Positions 1 through 6,965 of a DNA stretch of 15,530 nucleotides are shown one piece after another. The notes under the pieces are model-generated. The model was not told the DNA's origin. It was given only the letters and a program-made list of their open reading frames with translations, and ran no database searches. A program made the position numbers and the translations under genes. Position 1 is the first letter of the stretch; each line of letters begins with the position of its first letter. Source of the stretch: Methanosarcinaceae archaeon UBA470 (GTDB taxonomy: Archaea > Halobacteriota > Methanosarcinia > Methanosarcinales > Methanosarcinaceae); NCBI GenBank assembly GCA_002508425.1, contig DAKU01000060.1:1-15530 (forward strand), read 5' to 3'.

Positions 1-1394
1 GCTTCCAGTACCTTCTTGTTGATATCTATCAGTTTTTGTTTTCCTGCAAAATTATCTGCCAGAGCTTCTGCAAAAGCTTCAGCCGGAAGTTTTGTAACGC
101 CCAGTTCCTTCAATACACCCAGCATAACTGTATTGGCGGCTTTTTCAGCTCCTGCGTTACGTGCTATTTCCATGGCAGGTACTGCAATTCCTCGGATATT
201 ATCAGGAATTGCACATTCTCCAATTGTGGAATCATAGAGTATGACTCCACCAGGTTTTACGTCCATGGCAAATTTTTCAAGAGAGGGACGGTTCATGGCG
301 ATCAGTATGTTTGACTCGTATACTATGGGTGAGCCTATGGCAGAGCCGGATATCACCACAGAACAATTGGCTGTTCCTCCTCTCTGCTCCGGGCCGTAGG
401 ATGGATACCAGGAAACATGCCGCTGGGCCCTGCAGGCTGCTTTTGCAAGTATCAGGCCAAGGCTCAGTACGCCCTGTCCCCCAAAACCTGCAGCCTTTAC
501 CAGTACCTGGCCGAAAGCAGGATCTTCCACTGCATCAGGAGATGCTTCAGTCTCAAGGTTGAATGCTTTGTCTATGGCTTCTTTAGTGAAATCACTTGCA
601 TTACGGCATAGTGGTTCGGCTTCTTCGGCCCGGTCCCTGAAATTACCCAGGGGGAATTCCTTTTCCATCTGCTCATTTACAAACCGCGTACTCGATTCGG
701 CATCCTGTTTAAGGTTTGTGGGACAGGTGGAGAGTACTTCCACAAAAGCATAGCCTTTGCCATCGCGCTGTATTTCCAGAGCTTTTCTGACAGCTTTACG
801 AGCCTTGCGGATATGAGTAATGTCCGATACAGATACTCTCTCTATGAACACAGGTGCCTGAAGGCTGCTCAGCAACTCGCACATGTGCAGAGGATAGCCT
901 GCATATCTGGGATCACGTCCGGTGGGACATGTAACCGTTTTCTCACCAATGAGGGTGGTTGGTGCCATCTGGCCCCCAGTCATGCCGTACACAGTGTTGT
1001 TCACGAAGAAAACAGCTATCTTCTCTCCGCGGTTAGCTGCCTGGATGGTCTCATTAAGACCAATAGATGCAAGGTCACCATCTCCCTGATAGGAAATAAC
1101 AACCGCATGATCAAGAGCTCTGGATACGCCAGTACCCACTGCAGGAGCACGACCGTGAGCAACCTGTAAGTTACCGCAATCAAAATAATAATAAGCAAAC
1201 ACTGCACAGCCCACAGGACTTATCATCACTGTACGGTCCTGGATACCCAGGTCACCCATTGCCTCACCTATGAGTTTGTGCAGGATACCATGGCCGCATC
1301 CGGGGCAGTAATGAGTGGCAGTAGGAGCAGCTCCACCTTTCCTTGGGAATTCGGCATAAAGGCCTGCTGGCCTGCCTATAACCTTCTCTTTCAT
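1..1394 (-). CDS. vorA: VOR-type 2-oxoacid:ferredoxin oxidoreductase, fused beta/gamma subunit (VorA), 3' end cut by window
   Basis: Translating the minus strand from the ATG at 1394 gives an uninterrupted 464-residue frame to the window edge. The first ~240 residues are the thiamine-diphosphate-binding beta subunit: HYCPGCGHG at 28-36, GDGD at 103-106 and NNTVYGMTGGQ at 131-141 form the TPP/Mg and cofactor signature. After a linker (~245-293) the gamma domain begins, with GFGGQGV at 302-308 and SYGPEQRGGTANC at 331-343. The fused beta/gamma layout and size (family about 478 residues, recalled from the Methanothermobacter VorA) distinguish VOR from four-subunit KOR/POR enzymes. Only about a dozen C-terminal residues should be missing. 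The enzyme interconverts branched-chain 2-oxoacids and acyl-CoA plus CO2 with ferredoxin in the cytoplasm. AGGAGG at 1401-1406 precedes the start, and the ATG overlaps the vorB stop as ATGA (1391-1394), implying coupled translation. Exact substrate (2-ketoisovalerate versus aryl pyruvate) is inferred, not seen. Confidence 0.88.
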   Translation of the reverse strand, partial: MKEKVIGRPAGLYAEFPRKGGAAPTATHYCPGCGHGILHKLIGEAMGDLGIQDRTVMISPVGCAVFAYYYFDCGNLQVAHGRAPAVGTGVSRALDHAVVISYQGDGDLASIGLNETIQAANRGEKIAVFFVNNTVYGMTGGQMAPTTLIGEKTVTCPTGRDPRYAGYPLHMCELLSSLQAPVFIERVSVSDITHIRKARKAVRKALEIQRDGKGYAFVEVLSTCPTNLKQDAESSTRFVNEQMEKEFPLGNFRDRAEEAEPLCRNASDFTKEAIDKAFNLETEASPDAVEDPAFGQVLVKAAGFGGQGVLSLGLILAKAACRAQRHVSWYPSYGPEQRGGTANCSVVISGSAIGSPIVYESNILIAMNRPSLEKFAMDVKPGGVILYDSTIGECAIPDNIRGIAVPAMEIARNAGAEKAANTVMLGVLKELGVTKLPAEAFAEALADNFAGKQKLIDINKKVLE

Positions 1395-2455
1395 ATTGAG
1401 CCTCCTATTGAAACCTCTTCTATCTTTTGCATTACCTGATCAAATGTGACGAGGTTTCCTCCAAGCCTGTTCACAAGTTCAACAGGCTGTATGAATCTTG
1501 TTGCAAGCAGCACATCATCTCTCATCTGTCCATTGCTCATTTCCACGCAGATGAATGTGCAATCTCTTGTCTGTGCAAGTGTGAAAAGTTCTTTTTCAGG
1601 GAAGGGGAAAAGGGTGATGGGCCTGAAAAGACCAACCTTTATGCCTTTCTTCCTTGCCTGTTCCACAGCAGATCGGCAAATGCGGCTGCTTATACCGTAT
1701 GAAACCAGGATGATGTCGGCATCTTCCATCATGTATTCTTCATAGTCCACTTCCTGCTGTTTTATTAGCTCATACTTTTCCTGTAGCTTGTTGTTGAATC
1801 CTTCAAGCTGCTCGAAATCTAGGAAGATAGAAGTTACCAGGTTCTGTCTAGTCTGTGCGGTGGCGCCCACAGCCCATGAAGTGTCTATCTGTGGCTGTAT
1901 AGCGCTCGTGGGGAACTTTAGAGGTTCCACCATCTGACCCAGCACACCGTCTGCCAGGACAACTGCAGGGTTACGGTATTTGAATGAAAGGTCAAAAGCC
2001 TTGATAGTAAGATCACACATTTCCTGCACGGAATTCGGAGCAAGAACTATGTTTTTGTAGTTACCATGTCCTCCACCCTTAACGATCTGATTATAATCAG
2101 CCTGCTCCGGACCGATGTTACCAAGGCCAGGTCCTGCTCTCATTACATCTACTACCACACAGGGCAGTTCTGCGCCTGCAAGGTATGAGATTCCCTCTTG
2201 CTTCAGGCTGATTCCAGGCCCGGATGAGGCTGTCATTACTCTGTGACCGGTAGATGCTCCGCCATATACCATATTTATGGCTGCTTCTTCTGATTCTGCC
2301 TGCACGAACTTCCTGCCCAGCATTGGGAAATAGGAGGATGCTTCATGCAATATCTCACTGGCAGGAGTAATAGGGTAGCCAAAGTAGCAGTCACAGCCTG
2401 CATACAATGCCCCGATAACAACCGCAGTGTTACCTTTTATTAATTGTGTTACCAT
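1391..2455 (-). CDS. vorB: VOR-type 2-oxoacid:ferredoxin oxidoreductase, alpha subunit (VorB)
   Basis: A 354-residue alpha subunit, close to the roughly 352 residues usual for VorB. The N-terminal pyrimidine-binding (PYR) domain carries the family signature YPITP at 27-31, followed by the GPGISLKQEG and GPGLGNIGPEQ stretches typical of OFOR alpha chains. From about residue 245 a C-terminal transketolase-like domain contains VSYGISSRICRSAVEQ and the LFRPITLFPFP segment that closes domain II. It pairs with the beta/gamma chain and the VorC ferredoxin-like subunit to form the active complex. The ATG at 2455 is preceded by an AGGAG-type site (2463-2471) and lies 18 nt after the vorC stop. The stop overlaps the vorA start by 4 nt. 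It could be labelled KorA by automatic annotation. The three-gene set with fused beta/gamma and a small delta favours VOR. Confidence 0.9.
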   Translation of the reverse strand: MVTQLIKGNTAVVIGALYAGCDCYFGYPITPASEILHEASSYFPMLGRKFVQAESEEAAINMVYGGASTGHRVMTASSGPGISLKQEGISYLAGAELPCVVVDVMRAGPGLGNIGPEQADYNQIVKGGGHGNYKNIVLAPNSVQEMCDLTIKAFDLSFKYRNPAVVLADGVLGQMVEPLKFPTSAIQPQIDTSWAVGATAQTRQNLVTSIFLDFEQLEGFNNKLQEKYELIKQQEVDYEEYMMEDADIILVSYGISSRICRSAVEQARKKGIKVGLFRPITLFPFPEKELFTLAQTRDCTFICVEMSNGQMRDDVLLATRFIQPVELVNRLGGNLVTFDQVMQKIEEVSIGGSI

Positions 2456-2473
2456 GATGAACTCTCCTCTAAG

Positions 2474-2713
2474 TCATTCCTTGAGAGGAATATGTATCTC
2501 TATTGCCAGAGGCTCTGGACATGTGTAGTAGCAGTTAGCACATCCTATACATCCCGAACCCACATATTCCACGTAGTGGTATCCTCTTTCATTGAGACAT
2601 TCGCTCATCTGAAGCACATCTTTTGGACAGGCCATTATGCAGCGTCCACATGCTTTGCACTCCAACATATTTATTACCGGGTAAGGGTCTTTTTTTTCCA
2701 CTAAATCCGACAT
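2474..2713 (-). CDS. vorC: VOR-type 2-oxoacid:ferredoxin oxidoreductase, delta (2x[4Fe-4S]) subunit (VorC)
   Basis: A 79-residue ferredoxin-like protein, the same length recalled for VorC of Methanothermobacter. Two CX2CX2CX3CP clusters are plain: CKACGRCIMACP with Cys19/22/25/29 and CIGCANCYYTCP with Cys55/58/61/65. Each pattern predicts a [4Fe-4S] centre, which would carry electrons from the TPP site to external ferredoxin. Cys39 is extra. It is the first gene of the vorCBA operon. An AGAGGC element about 8 nt upstream of the ATG at 2713 is a modest ribosome binding site. The 167-nt gap upstream holds a TATA-like element and a hairpin, described separately. Confidence 0.92.
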   Translation of the reverse strand: MSDLVEKKDPYPVINMLECKACGRCIMACPKDVLQMSECLNERGYHYVEYVGSGCIGCANCYYTCPEPLAIEIHIPLKE

Positions 2714-2772
2714 TATTTCAAGCCTCTAATACTCAGATGCATTGATCAACAAATCCCAAAAACCAGCTCATC

Positions 2773-2804
2773 CAAAAAATAATGGCCATACTGATGCGGC
2801 CATT
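2773..2804 (-). terminator. Hairpin plus U6 tract between acyl-CoA synthetase and vorC
   Basis: On the minus strand AATGGCC (2804-2798) pairs perfectly with GGCCATT (2787-2781) around a 10-nt loop, and the stem is followed by A then six T (2779-2774). This is the shape of an intrinsic terminator for transcripts coming from the acyl-CoA synthetase gene. It lies downstream of the TATA-like element at 2851-2858, so if that element is the vor promoter the hairpin would sit inside the vor leader and could act as an attenuator. The structure is seen; its function is inferred. Confidence 0.45.
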
Positions 2805-2840
2805 TATGTTTGTCGCTTTCTACATTTTTGGCATTTGCTA

Positions 2841-2860
2841 CTATACATATATTATAAATA
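2841..2860 (-). promoter_or_regulatory. Candidate TATA box for the vorCBA operon
   Basis: The minus strand reads TATTTATAATATATGTATAG, an AT-only stretch with TTTATAAT as the best match to the archaeal TATA box. A start about 25 nt downstream would give a leader of about 110 nt ahead of vorC. The stretch lies only about 20 nt after the acyl-CoA synthetase stop codon. It could instead be ordinary AT-rich 3' untranslated sequence. Confidence 0.38.
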
Positions 2861-2880
2861 GTTCACCACAGAAGAAACAT

Positions 2881-4551
2881 TCATTCTTCTTTGTCCTTGT
2901 CACGTATCTCAACGCGCCTGATCTTACCGCTGATGGTCTTTGGCAATTCAGACACGAACTCTACTATGCGTGGATATTTGTATGGAGCAGTGACCTTCTT
3001 CACATGTTCCTGCAATTCCTTTTTTAGCTCTTCACTGGCCGTGTAGTTCTTTGTAAGCACTATAGTAGCCTTGATCACCTGGCCACGTATGGGGTCAGGA
3101 GCTCCGGTAATGGCACACTCGAGCACTGCGGGATGTTCTATCAGTGCACTTTCCACTTCGAAAGGACCAACCCTGTATCCAGATGTCTTGATAATATCGT
3201 CTGCTCTACCTACAAACCAGAAATATCCATCCTCATCCTTCCAGGCCATGTCTCCAGTGTGATAGTGGCCATCGTGCCACACATCTGCTGTTCTTTCAGG
3301 CTCTGAGCGATAACCTGCAAAGATTCCAGGGGGATTGCTAAAGCTAGTATCAATACAAATTTCTCCTTCTTCCCCCGCTTCACAGGCATTGCCTTCAGCA
3401 TTCAATAGCTCGATGTCATACATAGGAGAAGGCTTGCCCATTGAACCGGGTTTAGGTTCCATCCATGGATATGTCGCTACGCTCACTATGGTTTCTGTCT
3501 GCCCAAAACCCTCCATGAGTTTCAAACCGGTAAGTTCAAAGAATTGCTCATAAACTTCAGGATTTAAGGGCTCACCGGCAACAACACAATATTTTAGGTT
3601 GCTGAAATCATATTTACTCAGATCTTCTCTAATGAGGAAACGATATATGGTGGGAGGAGCACAGAAAGTTGTTACATTGTATTTCGCGCTTTTCTCCAAC
3701 ATTTTGTCAGCAGAGAACCGTTCATAATCATATACAAAGACAGAACTACCTGCTATCCATTGTCCGTATATCTTTCCCCATATGCATTTAGCCCAACCGG
3801 AGTCTGCAACTGTATAGTGCAGTCCTCCATCTGTTACGTTCTGCCAGTACTTAGCAGTTATAATGTGTGCCAGAGGATATGCAAAATCATGTTGTACCAT
3901 CTTGGGGAAGCCAGTGGTACCTGATGAGAAATAAACTATCGAAATATCGGTGTTAGTTGTCGCTTCCTCCCCTGTTGGCCGCTGGAATTTCTCGGAGGCT
4001 ACCTGGAGTTCAGCATCAAAGTTGATCCAGCCTTCACGATCTGCACCCAATATTATTCTCGTTTTCAGGACGGAATTACATTCCTTATATGCAGTATCAA
4101 CTTCACCAAGTACATATTCATCCAAAGCACATACTACTGCCTTTATATCTGCACATTTCACACGGTATACAATATCCTTTTTAGTGAGCATGTGAGTGGC
4201 AGGCACGGCAACGGCTCCTATTCTATGCAGAGCTAACAGACAGAACCAGAACTCGTACCTGCTTTTCAGTATGAGCATTACATTATCGCCTTTCTTTATA
4301 CCACACTTAGCGAATAGGTTTGCCGTTTTGTTGCTGTAGTACTGCAGGTCCTTGAAATTGAAGACTGCCTCATTGCCATTGTCATCGCACCAGACCAAAG
4401 CTTGTTTTTCTGGCTGCTGGGCTGCATATATATCTACAACATCATAAGCGAAATTGAAATTATCAGGCGTGTTAATAGTAAAGTTTTCCTTGAAATCCTC
4501 ATAAGACTTAAAGTCCACAACGGGAACGAAACGATCTAGCAAAGAAGTCAT
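2881..4551 (-). CDS. AMP-forming acyl-CoA synthetase (medium/branched-chain type)
   Basis: A 556-residue full-length member of the ANL (acyl-adenylate-forming) superfamily. It converts a carboxylic acid, ATP and CoA to acyl-CoA, AMP and PPi. Signatures in order: P-loop YFSSGTTGFPK (207-217), GFGQTET (348-354), YHTGD (430-434), hinge GRADD (448-452) and SGKIRR near the C terminus, with Lys543 the expected adenylation lysine. Length and motifs fit the acetyl/medium-chain branch. A characterised Methanosarcina acetivorans enzyme of this type is recalled as preferring 2-methylbutyrate, but substrate cannot be read from sequence here. The start at 4551 follows an AGGAGA site (4558-4563) and lies 15 nt after the XRE-cupin gene. 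Position between that regulator and VOR suggests it supplies acyl-CoA for reductive carboxylation, or recycles acids excreted from the reverse reaction. Annotators may call it acetyl-CoA or benzoate-CoA ligase. Confidence 0.88.
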   Translation of the reverse strand: MTSLLDRFVPVVDFKSYEDFKENFTINTPDNFNFAYDVVDIYAAQQPEKQALVWCDDNGNEAVFNFKDLQYYSNKTANLFAKCGIKKGDNVMLILKSRYEFWFCLLALHRIGAVAVPATHMLTKKDIVYRVKCADIKAVVCALDEYVLGEVDTAYKECNSVLKTRIILGADREGWINFDAELQVASEKFQRPTGEEATTNTDISIVYFSSGTTGFPKMVQHDFAYPLAHIITAKYWQNVTDGGLHYTVADSGWAKCIWGKIYGQWIAGSSVFVYDYERFSADKMLEKSAKYNVTTFCAPPTIYRFLIREDLSKYDFSNLKYCVVAGEPLNPEVYEQFFELTGLKLMEGFGQTETIVSVATYPWMEPKPGSMGKPSPMYDIELLNAEGNACEAGEEGEICIDTSFSNPPGIFAGYRSEPERTADVWHDGHYHTGDMAWKDEDGYFWFVGRADDIIKTSGYRVGPFEVESALIEHPAVLECAITGAPDPIRGQVIKATIVLTKNYTASEELKKELQEHVKKVTAPYKYPRIVEFVSELPKTISGKIRRVEIRDKDKEE

Positions 4552-4566
4552 GTTTTCTCCTCTTAC

Positions 4567-5121
4567 TTACATTATAATTGCAAGGAACTTTGCGCTTTTT
4601 CCACCAACAGCAGCCATACCATGCGGATAATTGGAATCGAAGAATATAGAATCGCCTTCTTCAAGTAAGATCTCGTTGTTATGAATAACAACTTTCAATG
4701 TGCCTTCAAGCACAAAATCAAATTCCTGTCCGGGATGGGAATTCGTAGATATTTCAGTTCCTTCAGGTTTAGGCTCCACTTTGACAACAAAAGGCTCAGC
4801 TTTCTTGTGCACGAAATTAGTGGCAAGGCTTTGATACTTATACTCCTTTCTTCTTTCCACGCCTACACCTTTATCCTTTCGGGTTACGGTAAAGACATGC
4901 ATTTTTGGATTTTCACCTTTCAGCAGCACAGACATATCAACTTTAAGTTCGTTGGATATTCCATAAAGGATACTGGCCGGAATATCTTTCTCACCTGTTT
5001 CATAGCTTTCATAAGTCTCAGTATCTATGTTCAACAGGTGAGCCATTTCTTCTGCAGAGATGTCGGATATCTCACGCAGCTCTTTAACACGAATTGCGAT
5101 TTCTCTTATTTTTTCCTGCAT
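4567..5121 (-). CDS. XRE-family transcriptional regulator with C-terminal cupin domain
   Basis: A 184-residue two-domain regulator. Residues ~6-66 form a lambda-repressor-like (XRE) helix-turn-helix (ISAEEMAHLLNIDTETYESYETGEKDIP). After a linker of about 40 residues a cupin_2 barrel covers ~110-184. Cupin motif 1 is HPGQEFDFVLEG (129-140) and motif 2 is GDSIFFDSNYPHGM (156-169). His129, Glu133 and His167 are possible ligand or metal positions; the classical first His of HxH is Ser here. The family usually couples small-molecule sensing to DNA binding and is often found beside acyl-CoA synthetases. The gene is followed 15 nt later by one, so the acid or its CoA ester is the obvious candidate effector (inference). 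AAGGAAGG about 6 nt upstream supports the ATG at 5121. It probably autoregulates from the divergent region 5122-5413. Confidence 0.88.
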   Translation of the reverse strand: MQEKIREIAIRVKELREISDISAEEMAHLLNIDTETYESYETGEKDIPASILYGISNELKVDMSVLLKGENPKMHVFTVTRKDKGVGVERRKEYKYQSLATNFVHKKAEPFVVKVEPKPEGTEISTNSHPGQEFDFVLEGTLKVVIHNNEILLEEGDSIFFDSNYPHGMAAVGGKSAKFLAIIM

Positions 5122-5349
5122 ATTCAGCCTTCCTTTTCTATTTCCCCTTAAAATAGCAGTGTTATCTCAAGCCTGGTATATTCACTTGATCTTTATGGAG
5201 ATAGACGCTTCACTGCATAATCGGATGCAATTAATCATGTTAGTTCAATTCAGTTCACTTAAAATCTCCTATTATTTTAACATATTCATTCTATTCATAA
5301 TTCCAGCGCCAATGCATTCCTTTACGGAGTTTTAAAATCTATCTTTGGC

Positions 5350-5363
5350 TGTGATACATCACA
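5350..5363. promoter_or_regulatory. 6-2-6 inverted repeat abutting the TATA box of the DUF92 gene (candidate operator)
   Basis: TGTGAT (5350-5355) and ATCACA (5358-5363) are exact reverse complements separated by AC. The repeat ends exactly where the TATA element AAATATATAT (from 5363) begins, so a bound dimer would cover the BRE/TFB site. Dyad and position are seen; that a regulator binds it is inferred. Confidence 0.4.
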
Positions 5364-5372
5364 AATATATAT
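5363..5372 (+). promoter_or_regulatory. TATA box for the DUF92 membrane-protein gene
   Basis: AAATATATAT is a good archaeal TATA element. With the usual ~25-nt spacing, transcription would begin near 5392-5396. That gives a leader of about 20 nt holding the AAAGGGTG ribosome binding site before the ATG at 5414. Confidence 0.55.
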
Positions 5373-5413
5373 GTTCTTAGACATAATGTGCAACAGTTTC
5401 GGAAAGGGTGAAC

Positions 5414-6859
5414 ATGAATAAGATACAGAGCATTATCAAAGAAATGGATCCCATGTACCTCAGGTGTCTGCTTCATGCTTCACTTGGCTTTACCTGCCTT
5501 CTTTATCCATTTCTTCCACTGGGAATATTGGTACTTATCATGTTCCTAATGCTTGTGACTTTAAGGAGATTGCCGAGAAGATCAAAGCTATATCAGGCCC
5601 TTTCCAATAAAGACAACACCGATAATAAGCAGAAAAAACCGATTGATAAGGGACTTAGAAGTGCAAACAATCTTGTTCTTTCCATCCTTTTGCTTTTAGT
5701 GTTTAACTACGGTTTCAAACTAGAAGGAGTAATCTTTCCCATTTATGTGATCGGTGGCGCTGTAGCCATAAGTACGTTTGGAAACGCTTCCGCAAACGCA
5801 TTTAAATATTGGAAACAAACACAATTGAAATGCCTGGCAAGATTGGATTATCCTGAAAGAAGGTACAAAGGGGAAGACAGCGATGTATTTCATCTTCCAT
5901 CAAGCATTATTATGCTGCTGGTTGGCATCATTTCATCTTTTTTAATCGGGGCCTGGATAATTCACTGGATGAAAATAGGTGTTTCCTCTGATATGATTTT
6001 TTTCATAGCTGTAATTGGTTCGGTCACAGGAGCCCTCTTTGAATCTATTCCATCCAGAGTTGATAACAATATATCCATTCTCTTTGGATCCTGCATGGTC
6101 ATGTGGCTTTTTGCGTCTTTCGGGTACACTGTACCTCCCGCACACATGTTCTTTGCTCTTCTTTTTTCTTTGTTCCTTGGTTATCTTGCTTACAGAGCAC
6201 GTATAGCAGACATATCTGCTCTCTTGGCTGCCAGTATTCTGGGAGTGCTGATCATAGTCTTTGCAGATATTTTCTGGTTTCTTCTTTTGCTCACTTTCTT
6301 TATACTTGGTGGAGGATTTACCAAGTACAAGTATGCTTACAAGGCCTCCATTGGAATCGCTGAGGCAAAAGGCGGTATAAGAAGCTATGAAAACGTTTTC
6401 AGCAACAGTATGGCAGCCCTTATACTTGCCGTTGCTCATGGTATTTATCCACAGTATAGTGAACTCATCATGTATTCATACCTGGGGACAGTTGCTACAG
6501 CTACAGGCGACACGCTCGCCAGTGAGATAGGTACCACCTCCAAGGAAAAACCGAGAATGATCACAAATTTTAAACCAGCAAAGCCAGGCCGTGATGGTGC
6601 GGTTACAATCCTTGGTGAACTCGCATGCATATTTGGTTCCCTTGTGATAGCTGTTTTGGCGATTCTGTTCGGGAGAGTCGAAAATATTTATCTTTGCCTT
6701 TTAATAACAACTCTAGGAGGATTTATTGGTACCAACATTGACAGCTTAATGGGTGCCACACTTCAAAACAGAGGATTACTATCTAACAGCGGTGTGAACT
6801 TCTATGCTACTTTTGCCGGAGCAATAGTTTCAGGTTTACTTTTCTTGTTATTATCCTGA
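5414..6859 (+). CDS. Polytopic membrane protein: SEC59/VTE5-like N-terminal half plus DUF92 (VTE6-like) C-terminal half
   Basis: A 481-residue, very hydrophobic protein with more than ten predicted membrane segments. The C-terminal half (~265-481) is DUF92/TIGR00297: GTVATATGDTLASEIGTT (359-376), SKEKPRMITNFKPAKPGRDG (376-395), GTNIDSLMGATLQ and a terminal membrane helix. The plant member VTE6 is a phytyl-phosphate kinase. The N-terminal half (~15-250) resembles the CTP-dependent polyprenol kinase family (SEC59/DGK1/VTE5): an RCLLHASLGF start followed by membrane helices, FGNASANAF where the family has GDxxAxxxG, and FESIPSRVDNN (209-219) matching its E-x-x-P...DDN motif. Combined, this suggests phosphorylation of an isoprenoid alcohol to its diphosphate, but the Asp-to-Asn change leaves N-terminal activity uncertain. 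A GTG at 5408 is in frame but abuts GGAAAGG with no spacing, so the ATG at 5414 is preferred. It stands alone between two operons. Confidence 0.8.
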   Translation: MNKIQSIIKEMDPMYLRCLLHASLGFTCLLYPFLPLGILVLIMFLMLVTLRRLPRRSKLYQALSNKDNTDNKQKKPIDKGLRSANNLVLSILLLLVFNYGFKLEGVIFPIYVIGGAVAISTFGNASANAFKYWKQTQLKCLARLDYPERRYKGEDSDVFHLPSSIIMLLVGIISSFLIGAWIIHWMKIGVSSDMIFFIAVIGSVTGALFESIPSRVDNNISILFGSCMVMWLFASFGYTVPPAHMFFALLFSLFLGYLAYRARIADISALLAASILGVLIIVFADIFWFLLLLTFFILGGGFTKYKYAYKASIGIAEAKGGIRSYENVFSNSMAALILAVAHGIYPQYSELIMYSYLGTVATATGDTLASEIGTTSKEKPRMITNFKPAKPGRDGAVTILGELACIFGSLVIAVLAILFGRVENIYLCLLITTLGGFIGTNIDSLMGATLQNRGLLSNSGVNFYATFAGAIVSGLLFLLLS

Positions 6860-6914
6860 TTTTGTATCCACTGGTTAAGCCTATACCTAACAAACCCTTT
6901 TATTAGTTCAAGCA

Positions 6915-6923
6915 TTAAATAAT
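6915..6923 (+). promoter_or_regulatory. Candidate TATA box for argC
   Basis: TTAAATAAT would place the start near 6945-6950, about 18 nt before the argC ATG at 6966. The nearby ATATATAC (6944-6951) looks stronger but would start transcription inside the coding region, so it is less likely. The 97-nt gap from the DUF92 stop shows no clear terminator. Confidence 0.33.
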
Positions 6924-6965
6924 ACTCAAGTTAATCTTTAGATCATATATACAAAAGTGAATATT

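Larger units (their letters stand above)
5122..5413. other. Divergent intergenic region between the XRE-cupin gene and the DUF92 membrane protein
   Basis: These 292 nt hold no convincing gene. The right part carries a clear plus-strand TATA element and an adjoining inverted repeat, listed separately. For the minus-strand regulator the best TATA-like candidates are AATATACC (near 5176-5183) and TTAAAATA (near 5272-5279), both weak. I saw no tRNA-like fold, strong terminator or long repeat. The region would have to contain both promoters and any operator for the XRE-cupin protein. Confidence 0.5.

Noticed and set aside
1..1394. Suspected frameshift or missing gene, because no long complete frame is bounded here
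   Set aside because: Manual translation of the minus strand shows a continuous frame with both beta and gamma motifs. It simply has no stop inside the window.
4681..5151. 156-residue plus-strand open frame opposite the XRE-cupin gene
   Set aside because: It lies wholly antisense to a strongly supported gene, is Phe/His/Ser-rich with no family motif, and has no ribosome binding site of note.
5408..5413. GTG at 5408 as the start of the DUF92 protein
   Set aside because: The ribosome-binding sequence GGAAAGG touches it with no spacer. The ATG at 5414 has a better distance.
5942..6439. 165-residue minus-strand frame inside the DUF92 gene
   Set aside because: It is antisense to a conserved membrane-protein region, with a Lys/Ser-rich composition typical of the reverse complement of hydrophobic codons.
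6957..6965. GTG at 6957 as the start of argC
   Set aside because: GTGA at that place works better as the ribosome binding site for the ATG at 6966, which gives the usual ArgC N terminus.
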